Below are positions 1 through 11,163 of a stretch of DNA of 64,000 nt, in pieces (within the stretch, counting starts at the first letter, position 1; every line of letters starts with the position of its first letter). The translations under genes and the position numbers were made by a program. Where the stretch lies: NCBI RefSeq assembly GCF_009857475.1, contig NZ_WWCJ01000009.1:1-64000 (forward strand), read 5' to 3'. This stretch comes from Pseudoduganella guangdongensis (lineage in GTDB: Bacteria > Pseudomonadota > Gammaproteobacteria > Burkholderiales > Burkholderiaceae_D). The notes under the pieces are model-generated. The model was not told the origin of the DNA and ran no database searches. It saw only the letters and a list, made by a program, of their open reading frames with translations.

Positions 1-1803
1 GCCCCGGCAATGGACGCCGCTGCCCAGCCGGCCGGCCCGGCCGCGCCCGGCGCCAGCCCAACCGCCAGCCCCGACGGCGCCGAGGTGCACGCGCCGCGCG
101 CGGCCAGGGAGAAACACAAGCCCAGCCCCGCCGAACAGGAAGCCAACCGCCACTTCATGGACCTGGTGGACGCGATGGAAGCCGCGCTGGCCCAGGGCCA
201 GTTGCACATTGCCGCCGAGCACGATAAAGCGCTCAAGGAGAGCAAGACCGGCCGCCTGACCCCGGCCCAGTCCGAGCGCCTGGCCCACGCGCGGGCCGAC
301 CTGAAGCGCCTGGGCGACTGGGCGCGCTGGGGCGGCAACGTCTCGCGCGAAGAGCTGGTGCACGCCGTCGAGCAATTGCCGGCCGAAGGCCTGGGGATGA
401 GCGAACTGGCGAAAAAAGTCGGCAGCATGCGCGAACGCTGGAAAGGGCTGGACGGGGTGTCCGGCGCCGCCCCCAAGGCGCTGTGGGAAAAGTTCGACGC
501 GGCCTGCACCGCCGCCTATGCCCCCGCCGCTGCCCACTTCAAGCACCTGGCCGACGAACGCCACTCCAACGCCGACAAGGCGCAGCAGCTGGTGGACGAA
601 GCCAACGCCCTGATTGAGAAGGACGCCGCCCAGCTGGAAGCGGCCGGCGGCGCCCAGGCCGACCGCGCAGAAGCCGCCAGCGGCAACCTGCCGCAGACGC
701 ACGACTGGCGCACCCTGGCGTCGTCCACCCAGCGCCTGCGCCAGGCCTGGAGCCGGCTCGGCACCATCGACCGCAAGGACAAAAAACGCCTGGACGCCGC
801 CTTCAGCAAGGCGATGGACACCCTGATGGCGCCGCTCGACGCGCAGCGCAAGATCGAGGTGGCGCGGCGCGAGCAGTTGATCGAGGAAGTGGGCAAACTG
901 AATCCGCTCGAGCGCCACACCATCGACACCCTGCGCGGCCTGCAGGAATCGTGGCAGGGCCACGCGCGCGCCTTGCCTCTGGAGCGCAAGACCGAGCAAG
1001 CCCTGTGGCAGAAATTCCGCGCCGCCTGCGACCAGGTCTTCGCCAAGCGCAAGGAGCACGCCCACGCTGCCGACCATGAACGCAAGGCCCACCTGCATGC
1101 GCGCGAAGCCATTTGCGCCGGCCTGGAATCGGCCAGCTTCGAGGGCGAAGACAAGGCCGTGCTGGGCGCCATCGCCAAGGCCTTGAAGGACGCCGCCAGC
1201 GCCTGGCACGCATCGGGCGTGGTGCCGCGCGCCAGCGAGCAGAAGATCGACCAGCGCTACCGCGCGGCGGTCGGCGCCCTGCAAGCGCAGGCCGACAGCA
1301 TCCGCAAACGCGCCGGCGCCGCCCAGGCCAATGCACTGCGCGAGAAGCTGCGCCTGGTGCAGGCGCTGGAAAGCGCGCTGGCCGGGGCGGAGGCCATCGA
1401 CAGCGCCGACTGGAGCGGCCGCTGGCAAGCCTTGCCCACGCTGCCGCCCGAGCAGGAACGCACCCTGCGCGCGCGCCTGGACGCCGCGCTGAAAGCCGCC
1501 GAAGGCGCCGGGCAGGGCGCGCGCGCCGCCTACGCCGCCCAACTGGAAACCAACCGACAGCGCCTGCTGTCCGAAGTGCTGCGCCTGGAAATCGTGGCCG
1601 GCATCGACAGCGGCGCGGAATTTGCGAAAGACCGACTCAAAATGCAGGTGGAAGTATTGCAATCGTCCCTCAAATCCGGCCAGAAGCCGGCCAGCCACGC
1701 CGCCCAGTTCCTTGCCCTGTGCGCCATGCCCGCCCTGGCGGACGCCCGCACAGCCAGCCGCATCGAGCAGCTGTTCCGCAAGTTTGGCGCGGAGGGTAAA
1801 TGA
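1..1803 (+). CDS. DUF349 domain protein, 5' end outside the window
   Basis: The reading frame is open from base 1, so the gene probably begins upstream and the ATG at base 10 is internal. The visible product (about 600 residues) is almost entirely charged, Ala-rich alpha-helix. It contains several DUF349-like repeats, recognisable by Leu-Trp-x-x-Phe-x-x-Ala-Cys cores near residues 160 and 335, for example LWEKFDAAC and LWQKFRAAC. DUF349 proteins have no well-defined biochemical role; helical or coiled-coil scaffolding is likely. The stop codon overlaps the moaE start as ATGA, which suggests translational coupling, although a functional link with molybdopterin synthesis is not evident. Confidence 0.8.
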   Translation, partial: APAMDAAAQPAGPAAPGASPTASPDGAEVHAPRAAREKHKPSPAEQEANRHFMDLVDAMEAALAQGQLHIAAEHDKALKESKTGRLTPAQSERLAHARADLKRLGDWARWGGNVSREELVHAVEQLPAEGLGMSELAKKVGSMRERWKGLDGVSGAAPKALWEKFDAACTAAYAPAAAHFKHLADERHSNADKAQQLVDEANALIEKDAAQLEAAGGAQADRAEAASGNLPQTHDWRTLASSTQRLRQAWSRLGTIDRKDKKRLDAAFSKAMDTLMAPLDAQRKIEVARREQLIEEVGKLNPLERHTIDTLRGLQESWQGHARALPLERKTEQALWQKFRAACDQVFAKRKEHAHAADHERKAHLHAREAICAGLESASFEGEDKAVLGAIAKALKDAASAWHASGVVPRASEQKIDQRYRAAVGALQAQADSIRKRAGAAQANALREKLRLVQALESALAGAEAIDSADWSGRWQALPTLPPEQERTLRARLDAALKAAEGAGQGARAAYAAQLETNRQRLLSEVLRLEIVAGIDSGAEFAKDRLKMQVEVLQSSLKSGQKPASHAAQFLALCAMPALADARTASRIEQLFRKFGAEGK

Positions 1804-2252
1804 GCGAGGTAAGGATTCAAACCGAGGACTTCGACCTGTCCCATGAGATGGCGCAACTGCGCGCCGGCAATGCCCGGGTTGGCGCTATCGTCAGCTTTGT
1901 GGGCACGGTGCGCGACCTGAACGAAGGCGCCGCCGTGGCGGAGATGGAGCTGGAGCACTACCCCGGCATGACCGAGCAGGCCATCCAGGGCATCATCGAA
2001 CAAGCCAAGGCGCGCTGGCCGATCTACGGCGCGCAGGTCATCCACCGCGTCGGTCCGCTCAAACCCATGGACCAGATCGTGCTGGTGGCGGTGACCTCGC
2101 CGCACCGGGGCGAAGCCTTTTCGGCTTGTGAATTTATTATCGATTACCTGAAGACCGAGGCGCCGTTCTGGAAGAAGGAGCAAACGCCGGACGGTGCGCG
2201 CTGGGTCGACGCCCGCAGCAGCGACGACCAAGCTTTGGCAAAGTGGTCTTGA
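1800..2252 (+). CDS. moaE: Molybdopterin synthase catalytic subunit MoaE
   Basis: MoaE inserts dithiolene sulfur, carried by the MoaD thiocarboxylate, into precursor Z to make molybdopterin. The 150-residue product has the family length. It carries the VGTVRD segment near residue 35, HRVGPLKPMD near residue 81, SPHRGEAF near residue 100 and the Lys-rich active-site strand EAPFWKKEQ near residue 121. The start overlaps the upstream DUF349 stop by 4 bp (ATGA). No moaD, moaA or moeA gene is next to it in the window; a moaD may lie just upstream of the window or elsewhere. Confidence 0.95.
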   Translation: MSEVRIQTEDFDLSHEMAQLRAGNARVGAIVSFVGTVRDLNEGAAVAEMELEHYPGMTEQAIQGIIEQAKARWPIYGAQVIHRVGPLKPMDQIVLVAVTSPHRGEAFSACEFIIDYLKTEAPFWKKEQTPDGARWVDARSSDDQALAKWS

Positions 2253-2276
2253 AAAACGTCAACGCATCCTTAGATT
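2248..2276 (+). promoter_or_regulatory. Candidate heat-shock (sigma-32) promoter for clpB
   Basis: A perfect sigma-32 -35 hexamer, CTTGAAA, lies at 2248-2254 across the moaE stop codon. It is followed after 13 bp by CCTTAGATT at 2268, a partial match to the CCCCATnTA -10 box. The same CTTGAAA occurs upstream of groES at 36902. ClpB is a classic sigma-32 target. The -10 is weak, so this is inference. Confidence 0.45.
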
Positions 2277-2306
2277 GTCGTTGACAATGATTTAGGAGCG
2301 TTAGAA

Positions 2307-4888
<2,582 letters not shown>

Positions 4889-4889
<1 letters not shown>

Positions 4890-5533
4890 TGTTGGCGCCC
4901 GATCCAGCGCGGCTGGCCGGCCGCCTCGCGTTCCTGCGCGAGGCGGAACGGCTGAAAAGCGTCCTGCGCAGCGGCTACACCTCCATTGGCCGCGCCGAAA
5001 GCACGGCCGAACATAGCTGGCGCCTGACGCTGATGGCGCTGGTCTTCGCCGACCAGTTGCCCGGCCTGGACGTCGCCCGCATGCTCAAACTGTGCGTGGT
5101 GCACGACCTGGGCGAAGCGATCCACGGCGACATTCCCGCCCCCCACCAGCACGCCCACCCCGGCAAATCCGCGCAGGAGAGGGCCGACCTGCACACGCTC
5201 ACGCGCGACCTCGACCCGCCCCTGCGCGCCGAGATCATCGCCCTGTGGGACGAATACGAAGCCGCCGCCACGCCCGAAGCCAAGGCCGTGAAAGCCTTCG
5301 ACAAGCTGGAAACCATCCTGCAGCACAACCAGGGCGACAACCCGCCCGATTTTGACTACGCCTTCAACCTCGATTACGGCCGCCAGCACACCGCCGGCGA
5401 GCCGCTGTTCGCCGAACTGCGCGCCATGCTCGACGCCGACACCGTCGCGCGCGCCGCCGCCGCCGAACTAGCGCGCGAAGAACTCGGTGGGCGGAACGCC
5501 GAAGGTCTTGCGGAACATGGCCGTAAAGGCTGA
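4889..5533 (+). CDS. HD-domain phosphohydrolase (YfbR/HDDC2-like)
   Basis: A 214-residue HD-superfamily metal-dependent phosphohydrolase. Metal ligands are visible: His in AEHSWR near residue 36, the His-Asp pair in VVHDLGEA near residue 71, and a distal Asp in KAFDKLETILQ near residue 136. The family includes 5'-deoxynucleotidases such as YfbR and human HDDC2; the exact substrate cannot be read from sequence. It is coupled to clpB by a 1-bp overlap. Its last 66 bp overlap, tail to tail, the end of the AraC gene on the other strand, so the C-terminal 21 residues are encoded antisense to that regulator. Confidence 0.85.
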
Positions 5534-6286
5534 CTGGCTGGAATAGCCCAGCGCATCGGCCACCTGCGCCAGCGGTATGCCGCTTGCAATCAAGGGCGCC
5601 GCATGCGCCAGCCGCGCTTGCTGGCGCCACTGGCCGAAGCTCATGCCCAGCTCCTTCTCGAACAAGCGCGCCAGCGTGCGCTCCGATGCCCCCGCCGCGC
5701 GCGCCCACTGCTGCAGCGTTTGCGGCGACCCCGGCTGCGCCAGCAAGCTATCGCACAAGGTCTTCAAGCGCTTATCGCGCGGCATCGGCACCCGGATCGG
5801 GCGCGTCGCCAGCTTCGGCAGCTCGTCCAGGATCAGGTTGCTGATCAACTGCGAACGATGGCTCGGCGTCGCCGGATCTTCCTGTTCCAGCGCCATGACC
5901 AGCTCGCGCAAGAGCGGCGACACCGTCAGCACCTTGCACGGCTCACCGGGGAAGGGATCATAGGACGACACCACATACACCGGCCGCAAGCGCGCCGTTT
6001 CGATCACGGTCAGCGAATGCTCGACGTTCGGCGCGGTCCAGATGGCGCGCTGCGGCGGCACGATCCAGCTGCTATCGAGCGCGTTAAGCCGGATCACCCC
6101 CTCCAGCGCAAGCGTCAGCTGCGCGCAGTCATGGCTATGCGGCAGCAAAGAGCGCGCGCTGACCAGGTCGCGCGCGATCATGGTCACCGGCTGCACCTCG
6201 GTCGGCTCGCGGCGGCTTTCATGGGGCTCGGTATGGGTGACGATGGTGACAGGCATGGATGGCAGATTTGCGACAAATGATGTCAT
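5468..6286 (-). CDS. AraC-family transcriptional regulator
   Basis: A 272-residue regulator. The N-terminal part is a cupin-like sensor (LLPHSHDCAQLTLALEG near residue 48). The C-terminal AraC double helix-turn-helix includes RTLARLFEKELGMSFGQWR and the family ending VADALGYSSQSAFTAMFRKTFGVPP. This is the AraC subgroup that often regulates an adjacent exporter. It is divergent from the Fsr-like MFS gene, with 68 bp between the starts, so it probably controls that transporter. The start is uncertain; an internal Met at residue 11 is an alternative. Confidence 0.9.
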   Translation of the reverse strand: MTSFVANLPSMPVTIVTHTEPHESRREPTEVQPVTMIARDLVSARSLLPHSHDCAQLTLALEGVIRLNALDSSWIVPPQRAIWTAPNVEHSLTVIETARLRPVYVVSSYDPFPGEPCKVLTVSPLLRELVMALEQEDPATPSHRSQLISNLILDELPKLATRPIRVPMPRDKRLKTLCDSLLAQPGSPQTLQQWARAAGASERTLARLFEKELGMSFGQWRQQARLAHAAPLIASGIPLAQVADALGYSSQSAFTAMFRKTFGVPPTEFFAR

Positions 6287-6354
6287 CCTAGCTCAAAACT
6301 GACGCGGCGGGTTTTTCTACAATGTCTTCATTCTTCACATGCCTGGAGCACAGA

Positions 6355-7593
6355 ATGGACAAGCAAACCCTCCGCAACGACGCCCGCGTGATCGGCCTGG
6401 TCGGGCTGGCGCATGGCGTTTCGCACTTCTACCACCTGATCCTGGCGGCGCTCTTCCCGTGGCTGAAGACGGCGTTTGCGCTCAGCTACTCCCAGCTGGC
6501 GCTGCTGATGACGGTGTTCTTCGTGGTGTCCGGCATTGGCCAGGCCCTGGCCGGCTTCGTGGTCGACCGCGTCGGCGCCCGGCGCGTGCTGTTCTCCGGC
6601 ATGGCCATGCTCGGCGTTTCCGCCCTGGTGCTGTCGAACGCGCAAAGCTACGCCGGGCTGCTGGCCGGCGCGCTGCTGGCCGGCATGGGCAACAGCATCT
6701 TCCACCCGGCCGACTACACCATCCTCAACCAGCGCGTTTCGCGCGAGCGCGTCGCCCATGGCTTCTCCGTGCACGGCTTGAGCGGCAGCTTAGGCTGGGC
6801 CGCCGCCCCGCTATTCATGACCGGCATTGCCGCCGCCAGCGACTGGCGCACCGCCTTGCTGTCGGCCGCCGCGCTGCCGACGCTGGTGCTGGTGGTGCTG
6901 TGGCTGAACCGTGCAGCCCTGCGCCCCGACCCCATCGTGCGCCATGCCGAAGGCGCCGCCCAGGAAGGCTCGTTCGACTTCCTGCGCCTGCCATCGGTGT
7001 GGATGTGTTTTGGCTTCTTCTTCCTGACCGCGCTGGCGCTGGGCGGGATCCAGAGCTTCTCCACCACCGGCCTGGTCAAGTTGTACGGCATGTCGCTCGC
7101 GCTCGCCACCAGCGCCTTCACCGCCTACATGCTGGCCTCCGCGCTCGGCATGCTGCTGGGCGGCTTCCTCGCCTCCGGCCGCAAAGAGCACGACCGCACG
7201 ATTGGCGCCGCCTTCGCCCTGGCCGCCGTGCTGGCGCTGATGCTGGGGCTGGCGCTTGTCCCCGCCTGGGGCGCCGTGGTGATGATGGCCCTGGTCGGCT
7301 TCTTCTCCGGCATCGCCGGACCATCGCGCGACCTGATGATCCGCGCCGCCGCCCCCAAGAACGCCACCGGCCGCGTGTATGGTGTCGTCTACTCCGGCCT
7401 GGACAGCGGCCTAGCAGTGGGCCCGCTGATGTTCGGCCTGATGATGGACGCCGGCCGCCCATCCCTCGTGTTCGCCACGATCGCCGTCTTCCTCCTGCTC
7501 GCCATCGCCACCGCCACCGGCGTCGGCACCCGTACCCGCAAAACCGGTGCCAAAACCGGTGCCAGGTCTGTCATTCGGACACAGGACAGCTAA
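6355..7593 (+). CDS. MFS exporter, fosmidomycin-resistance (Fsr)-like
   Basis: A 412-residue, 12-helix major facilitator. The N-terminus HGVSHFYHLILAALFPWLK and the following GMGNSIFHPAD match the Fsr subgroup, whose founding member exports fosmidomycin in E. coli; the substrate here is unknown. ATG 6355 is preferred over an ATG at 6322 because GGAG lies 6 bp before it and family members begin there. The divergent AraC gene is the likely regulator. The last residues (about ARSVIRTQDS) and the stop codon are encoded by the left arm of an inverted-repeat element, so the native C-terminus appears to have been replaced. Confidence 0.88.
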   Translation: MDKQTLRNDARVIGLVGLAHGVSHFYHLILAALFPWLKTAFALSYSQLALLMTVFFVVSGIGQALAGFVVDRVGARRVLFSGMAMLGVSALVLSNAQSYAGLLAGALLAGMGNSIFHPADYTILNQRVSRERVAHGFSVHGLSGSLGWAAAPLFMTGIAAASDWRTALLSAAALPTLVLVVLWLNRAALRPDPIVRHAEGAAQEGSFDFLRLPSVWMCFGFFFLTALALGGIQSFSTTGLVKLYGMSLALATSAFTAYMLASALGMLLGGFLASGRKEHDRTIGAAFALAAVLALMLGLALVPAWGAVVMMALVGFFSGIAGPSRDLMIRAAAPKNATGRVYGVVYSGLDSGLAVGPLMFGLMMDAGRPSLVFATIAVFLLLAIATATGVGTRTRKTGAKTGARSVIRTQDS

Positions 7594-7706
7594 GTTTGAT
7601 CCATCTCAATACGCAAAAGCGGTGAAATTTGCGTATTGAGCTAAATCAAAGGTAGTGTAGCGGTGTCCGATTGTCAGACCTGACCCCGAATCTTGACCCC
7701 GAATCT
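7558..7706. repeat. Inverted-repeat element A (GGGGTCAGG family)
   Basis: Outer arms lie at 7558-7581 (GGTGCCAGGTCTGTCATTC, continuing CGGACA) and 7664-7687 (TGTCCGATTGTCAGACC, continuing TGACCCC). Inside is a perfect 13-bp inverted repeat, CTCAATACGCAAA (7605-7617) with TTTGCGTATTGAG (7628-7640), flanked by further pairing TTTGAT and ATCAAA. The right tip is duplicated in tandem: TGACCCCGAATCT occurs at 7681 and 7694. Immediately left, AAACCGGTGCC occurs twice (7541 and 7553). The structure suggests a REP/MITE-like non-autonomous element; a related copy lies at 43383-43581. Confidence 0.8.
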
Positions 7707-7717
7707 TGGAGAGTGAA

Positions 7718-8212
7718 ATGAATTTTGCGACGACCGATCTTTGCGATGAGAATCCGGGCTTGCTGGAGGATGGCTCGCTGGCTGTGCTGCCTCCGGTGTT
7801 CCATCACTTCGGGCGGCGGGCGAGCTTTGCGGGGCCGGCGGTGACCTTGAAGGTGCATGAGGATAATGCGCTGGTGCGCGCTGCCCTGGAATCGCCGGGG
7901 GCGGGGCGGGTGCTGGTGGTGGATGGGGGCAGCAGCTTGCGCCGGGCGTTGGTCGGTGGCCAGCTTGGCCTGCTGGCGCAGAATAATGGCTGGGCCGGGG
8001 TGATCGTCGATGGCTGCGTGCGCGATAGCGTTGAGCTGGCACAGTGCGATGTGGGCATCATGGCCTTGGCAACCCATCCGCAACGCAGCGCGCGTGAGGG
8101 TGTGGGCAAGCGCGATCTGGTGGTGCAATTCGCCGGCGTGCCGATCGCGCCGGGGCATTGGATTTATGCGGATGCGGATGGCATCCTGGTGTCGCGCCAG
8201 AAACTGCGGTGA
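7718..8212 (+). CDS. RraA-family protein (RraA / HMG aldolase-like)
   Basis: A 164-residue member of the RraA fold. The N-terminus ([11 protein letters not shown]) and the core motif [15 protein letters not shown] near residue 70, then [14 protein letters not shown] near residue 91, are conserved in both RNase E regulator RraA and in 4-hydroxy-4-methyl-2-oxoglutarate/oxaloacetate aldolases. The Gly-x-x-Arg-Asp element (DGCVRD) is the metal/substrate site in the aldolases. The length and start resemble RraA proper. ATG 7718 has GGAG 6 bp upstream; the TTG at 7706 lies inside the neighbouring repeat. Which activity applies cannot be decided from sequence. Confidence 0.85.
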   Translation: MNFATTDLCDENPGLLEDGSLAVLPPVFHHFGRRASFAGPAVTLKVHEDNALVRAALESPGAGRVLVVDGGSSLRRALVGGQLGLLAQNNGWAGVIVDGCVRDSVELAQCDVGIMALATHPQRSAREGVGKRDLVVQFAGVPIAPGHWIYADADGILVSRQKLR

Positions 8213-8356
8213 TGTCCCATCATGTGAAACGCTCGTTCCATGCGGTGAAAAGCGCAGCATTCCCATCAAGCCCGTTGCTTCCAAACTGAGAAATAGCTTT
8301 CCATATCATGCAATACCAAGCTTAAGTACATGATTATGCTCGGGTAAAAAGTGCTT

Positions 8357-8378
8357 ATATGTCTTATATAAGACATAT
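8357..8378. promoter_or_regulatory. 22-bp perfect palindrome, candidate operator
   Basis: ATATGTCTTAT followed directly by its reverse complement forms a perfect 22-bp palindrome 66 bp before the isocitrate-lyase-like start. It is AT-rich in a GC-rich background and has the size and dyad form of a GntR-type operator site. The 232 bp between the RraA gene and 8445 hold nothing else clear apart from the ribosome-binding site AGGGGAT at 8433. Confidence 0.6.
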
Positions 8379-8444
8379 GCTGCGCTGAACAATTGCGCCT
8401 AAGATATTCCTGACAGGTGTTCAAATACTATTAGGGGATACAGC

Positions 8445-9659
8445 ATGGCTTCTCGGGCCGAACAAGTTGCGGCGTTGCAGTTTGACTGGGATGGCAATCC
8501 GCGTTGGCAGGGCGTGGCCCGTCCGTACTCGGCGGAAGACGTGGTGCGCTTGCGCGGTTCGTTTCTGGTGGAGCACAGCATTGCGCGGCGCGGTGCGGAG
8601 CGGCTGTGGGCGCTGCTGCGCGATCAACCGTTCCTTGCTGCGTTGGGGGCGGTGGGCGCGCACCAGGCTATGCAGCAGGTGATGGCCGGCTTGCGGGCGC
8701 TCTACGTCGCGGGCGAGGTGTTGCCGGGGCAGTCGCTGTATGCGGCGAGCCAGGTGGCGACGGCGGTGCGCAGCATCAACGATACCTTGCTGCGGGCGGA
8801 CCAGGTGCAGTGGGCCGAGGGTCGGGATGACTGCGATTTCCTGGCGCCGGTCGTGGCGGATGGGGAGGCTGGCGCGGCCTGTGCAGGCGCTGCTTTCGAG
8901 CTGACGAGGGCGCTGATTGAGGCGGGCGCGGCGGGCGTTCATTTCGGTGACCAAATGGCGTCGCCGGATCGGGGCGCCGCGAGGCTGGTGCCGACCCGCG
9001 AGGCGATTGCGAAGCTGACCGCGGCGCGCCTGGCGGCGGATGTGATGGGCACGCCAACCCTGCTCATCGCGCGTACCGTGGCGGAGGGGGCGAGTCTGCT
9101 GGCGTCCGATATCGATGGCAACGATAAGCCGTTCTGCACCGGGGAGCGTACCGTGGAGGGCTTTTACAAAGTGCGCAATGGGCTGGAGCCGGCGGTGGTG
9201 CGGGCGCTGGCGTATGCGCCGTTTGCGGATGTGCTGTGGTGCGAGACCAGCCGGCCGGACCTGGCGTTTGCGAAGGCTTTTGCGGAGGCGGTGCATGAGA
9301 AGTTTCCGGGCAAGTTGCTGGCCTATGACTGCTCGCCTTCTTTCAATTGGAAGAAGCACCTGGATGATGCGTCCATCGCGCGCTTCCAGAAGGAGCTGGC
9401 TGCCATGGGCTATAAGTTCCAGGTCATCTCGCTGGCCGGCGCGCATGCGCTGAACTACGGCATGTTCAACCTGGCGCATGGCTATGCGCGGCGCCAGATG
9501 GCGGCGTTCGTGGAGCTGCAGGAGGCGGAGTTTGCGGCGGCGGAGAAGGGTTTTGCGGCGGTGAAGCTTCAGCGCGAGCTGGCTGACGGCTATGCCGATG
9601 CGGTGGCGCGGGCTATCGGACAGGGCCAGCCGGCGCCGATGGCACTGAGGGTGGCCTGA
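8445..9659 (+). CDS. Isocitrate-lyase-like protein lacking catalytic loops
   Basis: A 404-residue member of the isocitrate lyase (ICL) family, about 30 residues shorter than typical proteobacterial AceA. ICL cleaves isocitrate to succinate and glyoxylate. Conserved here are NPRW.GV.RPYSAEDVVRLRGS at the N-terminus, LVPTREAIAKLTAARLAADVMG, WCETSRPD, SPSFNWKK and the C-terminal LAGAHALNYGMF segment. Missing or changed: the SGWQVAADAN glyoxylate-binding loop is deleted (residues 87-95 read YVAGEVLPG); the KKCGHMGGK catalytic loop with its Cys is replaced by PDRGAAR (174-180); HFED reads HFGD (166-169); ARTD reads ARTV (residue 212); and AGFGG reads AGAAC. It is therefore probably not an isocitrate lyase. 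The ORF is intact with a good ribosome-binding site, so it is not an obvious pseudogene. Confidence 0.85.
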   Translation: MASRAEQVAALQFDWDGNPRWQGVARPYSAEDVVRLRGSFLVEHSIARRGAERLWALLRDQPFLAALGAVGAHQAMQQVMAGLRALYVAGEVLPGQSLYAASQVATAVRSINDTLLRADQVQWAEGRDDCDFLAPVVADGEAGAACAGAAFELTRALIEAGAAGVHFGDQMASPDRGAARLVPTREAIAKLTAARLAADVMGTPTLLIARTVAEGASLLASDIDGNDKPFCTGERTVEGFYKVRNGLEPAVVRALAYAPFADVLWCETSRPDLAFAKAFAEAVHEKFPGKLLAYDCSPSFNWKKHLDDASIARFQKELAAMGYKFQVISLAGAHALNYGMFNLAHGYARRQMAAFVELQEAEFAAAEKGFAAVKLQRELADGYADAVARAIGQGQPAPMALRVA

Positions 9660-10107
9660 ACATGTGGACGCAGTCGAGCAAAATGCCGCTCGGGTGCGGG
9701 TATTGCATGCTTTGTCCGGCGCGGTAGCCGGCGCTGCGGTAGAAGGGCACCGCGTTCAGGGAGGCGTACAGGTGCAGCTTTTCGGGCTGCGCCGCCATCT
9801 GTTCGAGGGCGCGCAATAGGGCTTTGCCGATGCCTTGTCCGCTGAACCCCTGGTCGACAAAGACGGCGTCGATTTCATTGTTTGCCTGGTCGAGGATGGC
9901 GTAGCCGGCCAGCGCGCCGTGCACGCAGGCTTTGATGCCGCCGCCTTGCTGCAGCAGGACAGGGTACTGGGCGGGCGCGGCGGCGGCGGCCCAGGTGGCC
10001 AGAATGGCGGCGTCGTAGTGGCCGGCGCATTGGGTTTGCAGGGCGCGCGTGCGCAGCGCCCACAGGGCGGGAATGTCGGCGGGCGTGGCGGCTATCAGGG
10101 TGAGCAT
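9613..10107 (-). CDS. GNAT-family N-acetyltransferase
   Basis: A 164-residue acetyl-CoA-dependent acetyltransferase. Motif A reads VFVDQGFSGQGIGKALLRALE near residue 86, with the acetyl-CoA pyrophosphate loop Gly-x-Gly-x-Gly/Ala. The C-terminal motif LYASLNAVPFYRSAGYR is typical of small-molecule GNATs of the ElaA/YjcF type. The substrate is unknown. Its 3' end overlaps the 3' end of the isocitrate-lyase-like gene by 47 bp on the opposite strand. Confidence 0.88.
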   Translation of the reverse strand: MLTLIAATPADIPALWALRTRALQTQCAGHYDAAILATWAAAAAPAQYPVLLQQGGGIKACVHGALAGYAILDQANNEIDAVFVDQGFSGQGIGKALLRALEQMAAQPEKLHLYASLNAVPFYRSAGYRAGQSMQYPHPSGILLDCVHMFRPPSVPSAPAGPVR

Positions 10108-10177
10108 GGGGCCAGTGTAACGCGGCGGGGGGCGCGCATGAGATAATGCGCGTTAATCATCACTTACCGCATCCCCT

Positions 10178-11098
10178 ATGTTTAGTTATCGCCACGCGTA
10201 CCATGCCGGCAACCATGCCGACGTCCTGAAGCACTTTGTCCTGGTCCAGGTCCTTGAATACATGAACCAGAAGGATGTCGCCTATACCTATATCGACACG
10301 CATGCCGGCGCCGGCGTCTACACGCTGGACAGCGCGCAAGCCACCAAGACGGGGGAGTTCGAAACCGGTATCGGCCCGCTGTGGGAGCGTGACGACCTGC
10401 CGGCGCCGCTGGCGGAGTATGTGCAGCTGGTGAAGGATATGAATCCGAGCGGTAAGCTGCGCTTCTATCCTGGCTCGCCATATTGCGCGGAGATCGTGGC
10501 GCGCGAGGAGGATCGCCTGCGCCTGTTCGAGCTGCATCCGGCCGATGTGCGCCTCCTGGACGAGAACTTCCACAAGCTGGAGCAGCACCAGGCTGCCAAT
10601 GGCCGCCGCCCGACGGCGCGCGGCAAGCGGGTGATCGTCAACAAGGCGGACGGCTTCCTGGGCGTGAAGTCCTTGCTGCCGCCGCCGTCGCGCCGCGGCG
10701 TGGTGCTGTGCGATCCGCCGTATGAGGATAAGCAGGACTATAAAAAAGTCAGCGATATGCTGAAAGACTCGCTGGCGCGCTTCCCGACCGGTACTTATGC
10801 CGTCTGGTATCCGGTGCTGCAGCGCATCGAGGCGCGCAATTTCTCGGAGCGCCTGAAGCATTTGCCGGCCAAGAGCTGGCTGAATGTGACCTTGTGCATC
10901 AGCACCCCGACGCCGGATGGGATCGCGCTGCACACCAGCGGCATGTTCCTGCTGAACCCGCCGTACACCCTGGAGCCGATGCTGAAGCAGGTCATGCCTT
11001 ACCTGGTGCAGGTGCTGGGCCGCGATTCGGGCGCGCAGTTTACGCTGGAGAGTGGTGAGGTCGCCACAGGGAAGAAGGGCGGCGCCAAATCTGCGTAA
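10178..11098 (+). CDS. rlmJ: 23S rRNA (adenine-2030-N6)-methyltransferase RlmJ
   Basis: RlmJ methylates N6 of A2030 in 23S rRNA. The 306-residue product begins with the diagnostic MFSYRHAYHAGNHADVLKH. It has the SAM-site segment YIDTHAGAGVYTL near residue 45 and the N6-adenine methyltransferase catalytic motif DPPYE near residue 184. Length matches the family. It stands alone with no obvious operon partner. Confidence 0.96.
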   Translation: MFSYRHAYHAGNHADVLKHFVLVQVLEYMNQKDVAYTYIDTHAGAGVYTLDSAQATKTGEFETGIGPLWERDDLPAPLAEYVQLVKDMNPSGKLRFYPGSPYCAEIVAREEDRLRLFELHPADVRLLDENFHKLEQHQAANGRRPTARGKRVIVNKADGFLGVKSLLPPPSRRGVVLCDPPYEDKQDYKKVSDMLKDSLARFPTGTYAVWYPVLQRIEARNFSERLKHLPAKSWLNVTLCISTPTPDGIALHTSGMFLLNPPYTLEPMLKQVMPYLVQVLGRDSGAQFTLESGEVATGKKGGAKSA

Positions 11099-11163
11099 AA
11101 ATGTTGTCAAGACTGCACAAAGAGGTATAGTCTTGTAAAACGAGTTTAGCAATGGGGAAACCC

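Noticed and set aside
8445..9659. Calling the isocitrate-lyase-like gene a frameshifted pseudogene
   Set aside because: The frame is uninterrupted and conserved segments flank both deletions in the same frame, so no frameshift is needed to explain it.
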